Source: Azorinus chamasolen (taxonomy: Eukaryota > Mollusca > Bivalvia > Cardiida > Solecurtidae). Taken from it: a stretch of DNA of 64,000 bases. The notes beneath the pieces are model-generated. The model was not told the DNA's origin. It did no database searches and saw nothing but the letters and a program-made list of their open reading frames with translations. A program made the translations under genes and the position numbers. Positions 34,701-45,278 of the stretch are shown here, in pieces; the first letter of the stretch is position 1; each line of letters begins with the position of its first letter. The stretch covers positions 74,670,106 to 74,734,105 of the forward strand of contig OY755243.1 of the NCBI GenBank assembly GCA_963576725.1, in the 5' to 3' direction.

Positions 34701-36421
34701 TCTGTCTTATATTTACTTATGACAAATCGTGGATTCCACATAGGTTTGGCCTGACCATTCCGAATCCAACGTGTTTAATACTTTCAGACAAAAATATGAT
34801 TTCATTGATTTATTTGAAATATGTGTTTAGGAGTAGTTTGCTTCAATTGCATTCAGGACAACTTCATTCTCACTCTTTCGACAATTACTGATGGACATTA
34901 AGCCTAAGGCATATATATTATAGAATACAATTTGTATTTATGTATATTTAGAGCATGACACTGGCACCAAACGACTTTACATTTTCTGGTCACGATGTTG
35001 AAAACAGCCTGGTCGCAATTAGATTCGGTTTAGGTAAAGCATGTATTGGACACACAGGGACCGGTTCCTTTAGTATAGACACCACCGGCACGGGTCTCAT
35101 CATTGATCCATCGGTAAGAAAATCACGCTTATTTAACTTTCATATTACAGAAAAACCTCTCTATAACGACCATTAATTACAGTAAAACTTCTCTATAACG
35201 ACCACTAAATCACATCAATTATTTTGTGTTAAAGGCAGGTGGCCGCTTCAAGTAATGTGAAAGTAAACCAGAACGCTCCTATGGGAACGTTCTGTTTTAC
35301 TTTCACCTTGCTTTAAGCAGCCACCTGCTCTAAATACCAACTAATTAACATAATTTAGTGGTCGTTATAGAGAGGTTTTACTGTACAGAAAAAACACTAT
35401 GTATTCGGATGCGCGCAGATTCGTAGGCCCCTTACTTCATTCTCAGTGTTGTTATATTTTCTGGTCCTTCGGGATCATTAGTTCTGATGGTATAAGTTAT
35501 GAAAATTGAATACTGCTTAAGCCGGTGTTAGGGGGGTGTGAGTAGCGTTGCACTTTTAATTACTACTCATGATAAGACTCAATAAAACCGAGTCTGCAAT
35601 TTTCACTTTTGGTATTGCTTCTTTTGATTTCAGAATTTATAACTATTGCTCTCACATGTTTTCAGAATATATTAAACATTTACCAGATACATATCGGTGT
35701 AAGAAATTAAACTTTCAAAGAAAGGAAACTTTGACCATGAAAGAAATAACAGATACGGATCTATATTGTTTCATAGGAGAACCTTACAAGATTGTTCCTA
35801 CATGTCGACTCTGTTTGCAAAGTTGTAATCAGGTGTATCATATCTCAATCAGGTAAAGGGTTGATACTTATATCTTAACCCTTTCCCCCATAGGCTATTT
35901 ATAGACCCAACCTCTTTGAACAAAAATACCGAAAAGGAGCATTTACAAGAGAAAAGGAAAATGTTTTAACAGTTTAGCCATCTCCTCCATAGGCTATTTA
36001 TATACACAACCACTGTGAATAAATCTACCGAAAAGGAGCATTTACTAGAGAAAGGGAAAATGTTATAATTGTTTAGTATAGAAACCATTGTGATAAATAG
36101 AGCATTTTCTCCTATGGAGCAAATGATCTATTTATCACAATGGTTTCATAAAGTGATTTTTACAGAGGCGTAGAAAGGCGTATTTATGGAGGAAAGGGTT
36201 TATTGTCTTAACAGGTAGAAATCAAGAACTCGGGATGGAATGCGTATATGGATACATCTTATCGAAGTGACGATGGCACTCAGCTTCAAGCCAGCTGTGG
36301 TGGAAGTTGTGGCTCTTGTGCCACAACACAACCCATGACACTTCAGCTGAATGAAAACGAAGGTCACTATCGTTTAAATGATATTCACTTGGTTCGATGT
36401 TTCAAAACTGATGAAATATAA
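28427..36421 (+). CDS. Gene B: secreted PAN/Apple - half-EGF - GON domain protein, 6 exons
   Basis: Joined exons 28427-28744, 29573-29666, 30958-31104, 33596-33699, 34952-35113 and 36215-36421 give 1032 nt, 343 aa plus TAA. Architecture and intron phases are identical to gene A, and intron lengths differ by 140 nt or less, so it is a recent tandem duplicate that looks intact. Replacements against gene A that I see: exon 1 (positions 20, 26, 48, 72), exon 3 (Met to Val and Ala to Pro) and exon 5 (Asp to Gly, Asn to His). Residues 18-20 read AFA, a good signal peptidase site. The remaining domain argument is as for gene A: cysteine-rich secreted protein ending in a GON domain, with no catalytic domain. 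The proximal upstream sequence is duplicated too, so both copies probably share promoter sequence, although unit B has lost 5.2 kb beginning about 0.7 kb upstream of its start codon. Confidence 0.85.
28935..29141. mobile_element. TA-flanked pogo-like MITE (gene B intron 1)
   Basis: Duplicate of 14725-14931; the apex here is the intact GCTCCTATAGGAGC. Confidence 0.75.
29573..29666 (+). CDS. Gene B exon 2: half EGF-like module
   Basis: 94 nt, acceptor GTTTAAG, donor GTATGT, phase 0-1. I see no difference from gene A exon 2. Confidence 0.8.
29956..30310. mobile_element. Pogo-like MITE with doubled hairpin (gene B intron 2)
   Basis: ATGCAGATCTAAAGTAATGC occurs at about 30096 and again at about 30189; gene A has one copy. 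Accounts for most of the extra length of gene B intron 2. Confidence 0.65.
30350..30843. mobile_element. Unclassified TIR element, unit-B copy
   Basis: Duplicate of 16036-16517 with small indels. Confidence 0.5.
30958..31104 (+). CDS. Gene B exon 3: start of the GON domain
   Basis: 147 nt, acceptor CTTTCAG, donor GTAAGT, phase 1-1. Same DGEYWLY and KVYCHNM blocks as gene A; reads SSDPKEY where A has SSDAKEY. Confidence 0.85.
31371..31555. mobile_element. CCCATTTGCTCCC hairpin MITE (gene B intron 3)
   Basis: Duplicate of 17039-17232 with the same shortened apex. Confidence 0.7.
32020..33300 (+). mobile_element. Pearl-type element with 7 core repeats (gene B intron 3)
   Basis: Same insertion as 17690-18815, with one more core repeat (GGGGCAATAACTC/GGGGCAGTAACTC at about 32124, 32285, 32419, 32582, 32745, 32906, 33062). 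Confidence 0.75.
33596..33699 (+). CDS. Gene B exon 4: GON domain
   Basis: 104 nt, acceptor TTTTGATAG, donor GTAGGT, phase 1-0. Encodes the same residues as gene A exon 4. Confidence 0.85.
34032..34237. mobile_element. TA-flanked pogo-like MITE (gene B intron 4)
   Basis: Duplicate of 19677-19882. Confidence 0.8.
34952..35113 (+). CDS. Gene B exon 5: GON domain core
   Basis: 162 nt, acceptor TATTTAG, donor GTAAGA, phase 0-0. Differs from gene A by FSGHD for FSDHD and GHTGTG for GNTGTG. Confidence 0.87.
35178..35385. mobile_element. TA-flanked pogo-like MITE (gene B intron 5)
   Basis: Duplicate of 20824-21031. Confidence 0.8.
35875..36202. mobile_element. TTAA hairpin MITE with doubled left arm, abutting gene B exon 6
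   Basis: Duplicate of 21538-21865; exon 6 starts 12-13 nt after its right end. Confidence 0.8.
36215..36421 (+). CDS. Gene B exon 6: GON domain end and stop
   Basis: 207 nt including TAA (gene A uses TAG), acceptor TTAACAG. Protein sequence appears the same as gene A exon 6, with synonymous changes only. Confidence 0.85.
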   Translation, partial: VEIKNSGWNAYMDTSYRSDDGTQLQASCGGSCGSCATTQPMTLQLNENEGHYRLNDIHLVRCFKTDEI

Positions 36422-36877
36422 AAACTATTTCAACATGTAAAATTAAACAATATTGTCTTTGAAACAAAATCAATATCTATAATCCTGGAAAATGAACAAA
36501 ATTAACAAATTTGTTTTAATGTAAATGTGGGTCAAAGTATGAAATCGAAGTTTTAGAGACGTCCAAAACAGTTTAGGTCATGACCAGTCATCGCATTGTC
36601 CATGAGTGCTTTAGACAGGTGGTCCGCAATGTCCGCTGCATTATAACGGTTTTATCAATATCCACCGAGGCTTTAGAGCGGTGTCATCCATATCCACTGC
36701 ATTATAGAGTGGTATCAATAGCCATCGCCGCGTGACAGTGGTGATAGCCATGTCCACGGCAAGTTAGAAGTAGTATCAATGTCGACCTTTTTTATAAAAC
36801 AGCTGCAATAGTTTGCCACATAACTTCAACAATATCATTCCTGATTAGAATACACCATTGAATATGACACTGAATAT

Positions 36878-37168
36878 GAGTGAGTGAGTGGGTGAGTGAG
36901 TGAGTTGGGTTTTACGTCCGACCAAGAGTATTTCAGTTATTTGCAGACTGTACCCGCATGAGACAAGTCATAGTGCTGCCTCACTGGAATACCCCTGCCG
37001 CGGGCACATGGCAAGGGCATCCACCCAGTCACATTATCCTGACACTGGGCCGACTAGTCATAGAACTACCCCTTTAATGTCGAGCGTAGACAAGGGAGCT
37101 ACTAGTACCAACTTTTAACGACCTTTGGTCTGTCGCGGCCGGGGATCGAACCAACGACCTTCCGTACA
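36878..37168 (-). mobile_element. tRNA-headed SINE, unit-B copy
   Basis: Duplicate of 22531-22820; the B-box reads TTGGTTCGATCCCCGGC here, one base different. Confidence 0.7.
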
Positions 37169-37382
37169 CTGAATATGATAAGTAATAGTTTACATGCCTT
37201 ATACTGCGTCTGGTATTTATTGCATTCGTGTTTATGTTTTCAGATATAGGATATGATGATGCTACGAGTCCAACATACCGTTAAGCAGCCGATTGCATGC
37301 AAGACAACAAAACGTTGACGATACTCCGCTTAAGCCTTATACTTGTTTATTATTTGTTGAGTTTACATACTACATTGGTACA

Positions 37383-37631
37383 TTCACCCTTTCCCTGTTC
37401 TGTATTTAGGCCAACTTCCAATACCTACTGAATATTCATTAACAAAATAGTTACAAAGAAATATGGAAGGTGGAACATTGTAAACATTTTAGAAAACAAA
37501 GAGACAGATCTATCAAATTATATTAGCAAACAGAGCAGACCCTGATCAGATGGCTCCTCTAGTAGCCATCTGATATGGTCTACTCTGTTTGCAAATGCGT
37601 AAAAACACGTTTATATGAGGGAAAGGGTTAA
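37383..37631. mobile_element. TTAA-type hairpin MITE at the right edge of unit B
   Basis: CACCCTTTCCCTGTTC to GAGGGAAAGGGTTAA; GCAAACAGAGCAGACC stem with apex GGCTCCTCTAGTAGCC. Related to 40616 and 55678. Confidence 0.75.
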
Positions 37632-38658
37632 TATTAATATTTTTTCATAATTTGTACAACTACTGGAGACATTTGCACCGGCAAAGAAAGAAAAAAGAAG
37701 AAGCAAAATACTGTTTAAGATCAAAGGAAATATTTGTTGTACAACAGCCACATTCCCTGGAATTGCTCTGACTTCAGCAAAGTTAATGAGTACATTTTTG
37801 ACGGACTTTCACAGTTGTCGTCATGCTGTGGTATGCATAGTGTCCTATGTTTACCGTCTTCTATGTTGTGTGGAAGTCTGGCTAGAGTGACATTGAGATT
37901 AGTGTGAGGTTAGGACGTCCGTGAACCGGTTTAAACCCCAGTAGTGATATTTATTACTGGCCGTTCCAAGGCGGTACACCCATTGTCACTCTTGCTTTTA
38001 TGTTTTTGGGGTGTCTTTGTGTCAATGTATTTGTGCTTTTATTCATGTTTTCGTCTCGTGTGTTTGTATGTGTGTGTGTGTGTGTGTGTGCGCGCGCGCG
38101 CGCGTCTGTGTGTGTGTATGAGTGTGATTCTGTGGATATGTTGCTTGCTTTCTGTTGGTATGTTGGTGTTGGTTGCGTTTTGTGTGTGTCTTTTCCTGCT
38201 TGAATGTATTACGTTTTCATTCATAGGTGAAACTAATTACTTACTAAATATCTTAGCATAATATCAGCCTGTGGTTGTGGTGGGAAGAATGGAATTTCGA
38301 ATATGAGTTTAAATTTCGGATAAAAATTAGAATAATTCGCCTAAGTGTCCGGTGTCCAATGATCTACTGTGAATTTTAGCCGACTTATGCATGTAGTAGT
38401 CTGATACCACCACCTTTTAAGATTTGTTCGAGACGGAATGTACATAAAATGATCAATGTACAGTAGAATATATATTAAATCTGACCAGTCAAAATCTGCA
38501 CTAGAGTCGTACACAAAGCATAGACACGTGGTTTCGACAGCCATCGGACTAATGAAAAATAGAAAATAAAAGTCAGAGTGGAGATACAAAGCAAAAACAC
38601 ACATCAGCCATTGTAGCACAAATGAAGTGTGCACACATCAAAACATTCACAAAACTGT
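37632..38658. other. Gene-free stretch with TG/CG microsatellite
   Basis: No supported gene. (TG)n followed by (CG)n at about 38069-38106, with scattered TG beyond. The open frames there are simple-sequence artefacts. Confidence 0.6.
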
Positions 38659-38803
38659 TCTGTGTTTTCTCAGCACGGATAATTGCCATGACGCCATGAA
38701 CCATTTTACTGTAAACAATCGTTTCATTGAAAGATATATGAGTTAAGTTTTAGGTCGCTGCAACACTGTATTGGATGGATTAGTAAAATATTAGTAAAAT
38801 AGT

Positions 38804-39029
38804 TTAACCCTTCGCTTGCTATTCACGTCAAATATACATACCTGTAAATAGTTCAGACCCAGATGAGACAGCTCCTATAGGAGCTGTCTCATCTGGGTCT
38901 GCACTATTTACAAGTTGATTATGCAACCAGTGCACTCCACAGCAGTGATTGCACAGCGAAATACTTGTACACAGTGAATATATATGTAATTATACAACAG
39001 GGCATGGGTAAAGAAGGAGAAATGTATTT
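38804..39029. mobile_element. TTAA hairpin MITE, right end truncated
   Basis: TTAACCCTTCGCTTGCTATTC; palindrome GACAGCTCCTATAGGAGCTG; runs to AGAAATGTATTTT and then stops at the start of a duplicated flank. Confidence 0.7.
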
Positions 39030-39186
39030 TCTATGTTTTCTCAGCACGGATAATCGTAAATCAAATGCGAGACAAGATGACGTCATGAACCATTTTACTG
39101 TAAACAATCATTTCATTGAAATACATATGAGTTAAGTTTTAGGTCGCTGCAACACTGTATTGCATGGATTGTATTAGTAAAATAGT

Positions 39187-39436
39187 TTAACCCTTCTCTT
39201 GCTGAATTTTAAAATACATTTCTCCTTCTTTACCCATGCCCTGTTGTATAATTACATATATCTTCACTGTGTACAAGTATATCGCTGTACAATCACTGAT
39301 GTGGAGTGCATTGGTTGCACAATCAACTTGTAAATAGTGCAGACCCTGATGAGACAGCTCCTGAAGGAGATATCTCATCTGGGTCTTCACTATTTACAGG
39401 TAAGTATATTGACGCGAATAGCAAGCGAAGGTTTAA
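39187..39436. mobile_element. TTAA hairpin MITE, inverted relative to its neighbour
   Basis: TTAACCCTTCTCTTGCTG to GCGAAGGTTTAA; same family as 38804-39029, but its interior is in the opposite orientation although the left flank is the same. Another copy is at 57604-57852. Confidence 0.75.
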
Positions 39437-40286
39437 CATTTCTCAATCGTGCCTGATTGTTGCTTAACCCTTTACTCCACAGACACGCCTTTTCTATACC
39501 TTCGAAAACAGGGTATCTCCAGAACAGATGGCTCCTGCAAGCAGGAGCCACCTGATAAAGGTAGATAAATAGATAAAAGTGAGATTATAATAGCATTAAG
39601 TCAATAACCTGTGAATGTTTTGAAAAAGGATAAGATACACAGATAGTTGCAGGCTGTCTGGCTGTCCTTGGAATAAGTGTGAGTTCTGTAATTGTTTGTT
39701 TGGTTGTTGCTTTACGTTAATATATTCATTATTTATTACATACAAAGAACTTACCACACTCCGTGACCTTAACCACTTTACCATTGCTTCGTGCAAAGTA
39801 ATGTCATTTTCTAAATGGATTAATAGTAACGCAATTAATTGAGTATTGCACACGATAAAAGGGAAATTTGCACCATGGAATACAGTGTAATAAGATAAAC
39901 AATATAATCAGAGTAGGTCATGATTAGAAAGAGCTGTCCGATCTGTGTCGGCTCCGTTTGCAGAAATATAGGCATGAATATGTAAGTCGTCAAGAGTTAT
40001 GAAACAGTTGTAGAATTTTGCCTATTATTACCATTTAATCTGATCTGGGTACGACGAAATTAGTGGTTATCAAAGGAGCAATACACATTTGGCCTATTAT
40101 ATTAATACAATTCAGTGACTACAGATAATTCAGTATTTCAATGTTTTACTCAGTTAATATTCTATGAACATATACAACAATCATACAAGAAATCTAGAAA
40201 ACTATGTCCACCATTGGGACGTATATATCAGTTAGTGTGTATTATACCCTCAATGTAGACATCACCTGCTATCACCCTTTCAAACA
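39437..40286. other. Gene-free stretch
   Basis: A truncated hairpin MITE at about 39463-39560 (apex GGCTCCTGCAAGCAGGAGCC); nothing else recognised. Confidence 0.5.
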
Positions 40287-40486
40287 TACAGTAAAACCTC
40301 TCTATAACGGCCACTAAAGTATTTTGTTTTAAAGCCAAGTGGCTGCTTAAAGCAAGGTGAAAGTAAAACAGAACGCTCCTATAGGAGCGTTCTGTATTAC
40401 TTTCACCTTGCTTTAAGCAACCACTTGCCCTAAATACCAACTAATTAACACACTTTAGTGGCCGTTATAGAGAGGTTTTTGCTATA
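40287..40486. mobile_element. TA-flanked pogo-like MITE
   Basis: TACAGTAAAACCTCTC to GAGAGGTTTTTGCTATA; almost uninterrupted hairpin with apex GCTCCTATAGGAGC. Confidence 0.8.
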
Positions 40487-40615
40487 TATCACGTACAGTG
40501 AAACTCTCTAAAGGGACTAGCAAAACGAGTTATCAGTCTGGGTCATAAAGGCAGGTTATAACTTTCGTCCTGAAATAAGCAAACACTTGCTTGTAAAGAT
40601 ACTAATGCTAATTCA

Positions 40616-40855
40616 TTGACCCTTTACCTGTTCTATATTATACCGAACAAAATAGTTGGACAAAATAGTTACAATGAAATATGGAAAGTGGAACAATATA
40701 ACCATTTTAGAAACTTAAGACACAGATCAATTAATTCAATTCCATTAGCAAACAGAGCAGACTCTGATAAGACGACTCCTATAGGAGCCACCTGATCTGG
40801 GTCTTCACTGTTTGCAGATACGTGAAAAGGCGTTTATATGAAATGCAGAGAAGAG
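40616..40855. mobile_element. Hairpin MITE, CCCTTTACCTGTTC type
   Basis: Starts GACCCTTTACCTGTTC; stem GCAAACAGAGCAGACTC, apex ACTCCTATAGGAGCC. Terminal TTAA lost. Confidence 0.65.
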
Positions 40856-40889
40856 AGGTTCTGCTGTATATATACAATTTTCAAACAAC

Positions 40890-41060
40890 GGATGATTGCA
40901 CTGTCCAATACAAGACAGACACTAACGAGCTAGATCTAGTCTACATCGTAAATAACCAACACCGACAAAGTCGTTATTTGATCAATTATTAATGTGACAA
41001 GTGTGACAAATGCGATGACATTAAAAGCGAGAGAAAGGAAAACGACAACTTGCCTCACAT
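40890..41060. other. Diverged copy of the sequence at 5520-5700
   Basis: Shares AATAACCAACACCGACA, AAGTGTGACAAATGC and GAGAGAAAGGAAAA in the same order and spacing as 5520-5700 and its unit-B copy. The frame open in those copies is closed here by TAA, so it is not a conserved coding exon. Confidence 0.6.
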
Positions 41061-41574
41061 GATCAGCGGTTGAACTGAACAATAGATTGATTTTTACATC
41101 CCATTCATTATATGTAAAACAAATCATATGTCGACGAAATTCCTGGATGAATTGCTAATTTCCGTATCATATTACCGTGCCTTTTCACTAACCGACCTTA
41201 CTAAAACAATAAATTCCGTTATAACAATTAGCCTAAATATTTACCAACATTTTAATGGCGTTGTTCTAACCAGGACGCGGTTCACACTATAGATATCATT
41301 CATTTAAGGCTTTGAAATCATAAGATAAATTAGTATGTCATAGAGGTTTGTACAGGATCCCCAGATAATTGCTTTTAATTAAAACCACTCGACTGTCATC
41401 GTGTTTATGTCATAGTGAATGTTTTATGATGTGAAGAATATAAAATACCTTTTAATATTTGATTATTACGAATTATGTTTTGTGATCGGTATATCATCTA
41501 CAATGAATAACTAGCAATGCCAGTTCATGTAACTTATTCACTTGACCATAAAGGTGAATTCGTTCAAATCAAAT
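41061..41574. other. Gene-free stretch
   Basis: No coding or repeat structure recognised. Confidence 0.4.
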
Positions 41575-41823
41575 TTAACCCTTTACTCAATGAATATTCA
41601 TGTGAATGAATATAATGTCATCATGCTTATTAATCAACTTTATTTTTAAAATAGCACATAAATACACAAATGTTAACCAAGACAATAAATGTAGAATTAA
41701 ATCTATATTATGTAGTAAGCAAACAGAGCAGACCCTGGTCAGACGGCTCCTACAGGAACCATCTGATCTGGGTCAACTCTGTTTACCAATGAGTAGAAAA
41801 GCGTATTTCAAGTAAAGGGTTCA
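41575..41823. mobile_element. TTAA hairpin MITE
   Basis: TTAACCCTTTACTCAATG to GTAAAGGGTTC; stem GCAAACAGAGCAGACC, apex GGCTCCTACAGGAACC. Confidence 0.72.
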
Positions 41824-41863
41824 ATGCATTATTCTGCGTATTGACGAACTATAAAATTACAGG

Positions 41864-42071
41864 TACAGTAAAACCTCTCTATAACGGCCACTAAATTACA
41901 TCAGGTATTTTGTGTTAAAAGCAGGTGGCTGCTTAAAGCAAAGTGAAAGTAAAACAGAACGCTCCTATAGGAGCGTTCTGTTTTACTTTCGCCATGCTTT
42001 AAGCTGCCACCTGCCCTAAATACCAACTAATTAACACAATTTAGTGGTCGTTATAGAGAAGTTCTGCTGTA
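41864..42071. mobile_element. TA-flanked pogo-like MITE
   Basis: TACAGTAAAACCTCTC to GAGAAGTTCTGCTGTA; hairpin apex GCTCCTATAGGAGC. Confidence 0.8.
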
Positions 42072-42562
42072 TGTTCTTTTATAACAAATAAATTGCCATC
42101 AAATAGTTTAGTTTTCATTGTGATGTTTATTTCATATTTAATTCCATTTATAACCAGTCCTAGACTCGCAAAATGTAAACATTAGTCACGGATTCCCTAT
42201 ACGTTGCCTTGACCAATCAGAGTAGGGTCAATGCAGTTGTTAAGGATAATACTCAGTTAACTAGGGAGAATAAGCACAAAATGACATGCTGTGATCGTGC
42301 TATTTTTGCCTTTATCAACTTCGCCATACCCTAGTACTCACCCCAAAACAATTTACATCACAATTCATTTTGTCAGTAAATGTAAAGATATATGTGAATA
42401 TGATTAGCTTAATTATTAGGGGATTGGATGTTTAACCTTCGTTTAACAAAATAGCAACACAGATACTGGAAATGGGTTTCTTTCTCTTTATGTAATGAAG
42501 CAGACACTGTCGGAGAGGTATTGCAGACATTTCCTTATCCTTGATCTGTTTCTATGGTTTTC
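42072..42562. other. Gene-free stretch
   Basis: Nothing recognised: no open frame with a domain and no clear repeat. Confidence 0.4.
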
Positions 42563-42794
42563 TTAAACCTTTCCCTCATACGCTATTTTTCCGATCAAAC
42601 CACTTTGAACAAATCTACCAAAAAGGAGCATTAACTAGAGAAAAGAAGAAAAAATTAGAATGTTGTAGTTTGAAACCATTGTGATAAATAGAGCATTTGC
42701 TCCTATAGGAGCAAATGCTCTATTTATTACATTGGTTTCAGTAGTTGATTTTTACAGAGGCGTAGAAAGGCGTATTTATGGAGGAAAGGGTTAA
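42563..42794. mobile_element. TTAA hairpin MITE, GAAACCATTGTGATAAATAG stem family
   Basis: TTAAACCTTTCCCTCATACG to GGAAAGGGTTAA; apex ATTTGCTCCTATAGGAGCAAAT-like palindrome intact. Confidence 0.8.
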
Positions 42795-42902
42795 GTCAAT
42801 GTGTGTTAGACGAGATGATGTAAGCTGGATAAAAGTAAAATGGTTAGAGAAAGAAGAATAGTATGACTATACACGAACTTCATTATAGAGAGTTGGGCTC
42901 GT

Positions 42903-43390
42903 TTAACCTTTTACTCCGTAACTACGCTTTTCTACGAATTTGCAACAGTGTAGACTCAGATCAGACGGCTCCATTACGAGCGTCTAATCAGGGTCTGCAC
43001 TGTTTGCTTATGATATAATATAGATATGATTCTACAATTTCTATCATGGTCAACAATTCCCTGTGTAAATGTGTTATTATAACAATTAATCTAATTAACT
43101 CTTTTGGTGCCAAATTTAAAAGGGACGTCTGCAATGATAATTTCATATTAAATATAATTCTAAACTAAATAATAAAGGTATATTAGTAAAACATTTGTGT
43201 TTAAAAACCTGTATGCTTGGGCTAAAAAATACAGAAAACAGTGAAGTCCCAGGTCAGATGCCGCCTTTTCAAGGCGGCATCTGACCTGGGACTGCACTGT
43301 TTTCAATGGTGTCAACAGGCGACATTGGCACCGAAAGAGCTAATATTTATGATGGCATTTGTTTCGTACGCGAATATTCACGGAGTACAA
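42903..43390. mobile_element. TTAA hairpin MITE interrupted by another TTAA MITE
   Basis: Outer element: TTTAACCTTTTACTCCG start, GGCTCCATTACGAGC apex, AATTAATCTAA, then after the inserted element AATATTTATGATGGC and ATATTCACGGAGTA. The inner element is 43095-43343. The outer right terminus is replaced by the tail of a LINE. Confidence 0.7.
43095..43343. mobile_element. TTAA hairpin MITE nested in another MITE
   Basis: TTAACTCTTTTGGTGCC to GGCACCGAAAGAGCTAA; stem CCCAGGTCAGATGCC with apex CCTTTTCAAGG. Uninterrupted relatives of the host (such as 47030-47040) read ATTAATATTCATG at the insertion point. Confidence 0.8.
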
Positions 43391-44120
43391 TACAATACAA
43401 TAAAATACAATACAATACAATACAATATCTTTATTTCCTCCTGTCTAGGAAATTATGCATTGTTACATGTACAAGCAAAAGTTTAACTGTATTTAACACT
43501 ATGAGAAAACAAAGTTCCTTACAAATATTTACAATCTAATATGATCTCTGCATAAATTTAATGGAATCAGGGCAGTGTCTTTGTCACATTATTACACCTT
43601 CATGGTGTCAATACACGAGGTTATGGATGCAAAACGTTCTGTACAAGTGTACACTGGTATATGTATTGGTAAGAGCGCTTTAGAAATAACATGCAGTCGT
43701 CATCGTCAAGCCTCGATCCAATCGGTGTGCCTAACAGTTTAAGGGCTAGAGATAAAGGATCCATGTTCAACAAGTCGTTCACAAAGTCGGTGCCGTAGCA
43801 AGTAACGTCACAAATAAACTGCCAACGTAAGGTTGACGTGATAGAACAATCTGAAATTACGTGTAGGAGTTTATCAACATAAACTGCACTGCATACTGTA
43901 CACTCTTGTGGTTCTAAGTCAATCCGTTTGCACCATATTTTCGCAACTGTTAGCATTGTCTGCCTCAAGGAAGGGTCGCTACAGACTTTATACACAATTG
44001 CACCACATATTGTTGGGTGGAGCACCCTGAACAAGCTAAATTCGTCATCCATGACAGTTCTATTAGTCCAGAGTTCATTTTCACTGTCGACTACCAGTGT
44101 CTTGACGGTTTTCTTGACGT
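43386..44120 (-). pseudogene. 5'-truncated non-LTR retrotransposon (LINE), 3' end with (TATTG)n tail
   Basis: On the minus strand 44120-43621 reads an open frame ending in a cysteine-rich C-terminal region (ECTVC, LHVISDC) and LALKLLGTPIG, a pattern seen downstream of reverse transcriptase in several LINE clades. The tail is a TATTG repeat (+ strand TACAA at 43386-43426) after AATAAAGATATTG. No RT domain remains. The frame continues past 44120 only because a MITE sequence happens to be open; that part is not LINE protein. Clade not assigned. Confidence 0.65.
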
Positions 44121-44125
44121 GTTTT

Positions 44126-44325
44126 CTGCAAACAGAGTAGACCCAGATCAGACGTCTGATCAGGGGTTGTTCTGTTTGCCAATGGAATTTGATAGATCTG
44201 TTTCTATACTTTCTACTTTCTAAAATGGCTACAATGTTCAATGTTCCATGTTTAATTATAACTGTTTTATCAATGAATATTCAGTAGGTATTGAAATTTG
44301 AAATAAACATAGAACAGGGAAAGTA
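44126..44325. mobile_element. Partial hairpin MITE
   Basis: GCAAACAGAGTAGACC stem with shortened apex CAGACGTCTGATC and a right part AATATTCAGTAGGTATTGAA shared with 55678-55920; left end missing against the LINE. Confidence 0.6.
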
Positions 44326-44570
44326 TTCAGAGAGAGCCAGGACTGTTTTGTTTAGATCGGAATTATGTATCATAAAGTTATGATACGTAATACATAAGTC
44401 ACACTATATTGTGGTCAAAATCCCTAATGTCAAAACTAATTTAACTAATCTTATTAAATTTCGGAATAGGCTAAACGTATTATGTTAATTTTGCTTTAGC
44501 TCTATAATGTATGTGGTAGCTTAACGGAGGTTTGAATATATTCAGAAAATTTTCATGGACGTTTTACGTA

Positions 44571-44791
44571 TTAACCCATTTGCTCCCAGTGGATTCTTTC
44601 ATGCTTATATATTGGATTAGTCCATTTTGATCTAAGGGATGCCTGGTCTAAATTTCGTTTTGTTATATATTGAATTTCCTATCAGCAAACAATGTAGACT
44701 CTGACCAGACGCCGCATAATGCGGCGTCTAATCAGAGTCTACACCGTTTGCCTATATCCCATATATGGAATTGTGGGAATAAATGAGTTAA
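44571..44791. mobile_element. TTAA hairpin MITE, CCCATTTGCTCCC family
   Basis: TTAACCCATTTGCTCCCAG to AATGAGTTAA, with apex GACGCCGCATAATGCGGCGTC. Confidence 0.82.
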
Positions 44792-45278
44792 GTTCGTTCT
44801 GCATTAAAATAGTCACATGCTCTAGTTATAATTATATACTAAGTGGTTACTTATTAGAGAAGTAATATTTCATTATTTAGTAGATGAACAAGTTACATAC
44901 AACTGCAGAAGGATATTTCATAAAACTAAAGCATATTTTTCTAGTTTCATAAGATACAGCCCTTTATCTGGTGGATATTAAGAAATAATGATTGATCATG
45001 CATATTGGTTGGATTAATTTTTATTTATTCTATAAGCAAACAGAGTAAGCATAGCAGAGTCGTCTTATTGATCGAAGTCTACTCTATTTGCAAAGAAAAG
45101 ACACGTGCATTTATTCAAAGGTTGTTTTACGAGTAGATAAAAATCACATTTGCAAACAGGGTAGACCCAGATCAGACGGCTCTGATCAAGGTATGCTCTG
45201 TTTGCTTATGATAAAATATAGATATGATTCTACAGTTTCTGCCATGGCTAAAATGCCAGTGTCCAATTGATATTATAG

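Larger units (their letters stand above)
23034..37369. repeat. Segmental duplication, unit B
   Basis: About 14.3 kb direct repeat of unit A, separated from it by a short filler (23023-23033). Carries gene B. Differences from unit A are mostly indels of mobile or tandem repeats plus one 5.2-kb deletion. Confidence 0.9.

Noticed and set aside
43621..44241. 206-aa minus-strand frame as a host gene
   Set aside because: Its C-terminal part matches the end of LINE ORF2 and is followed by a TATTG tail; its N-terminal part is MITE sequence.
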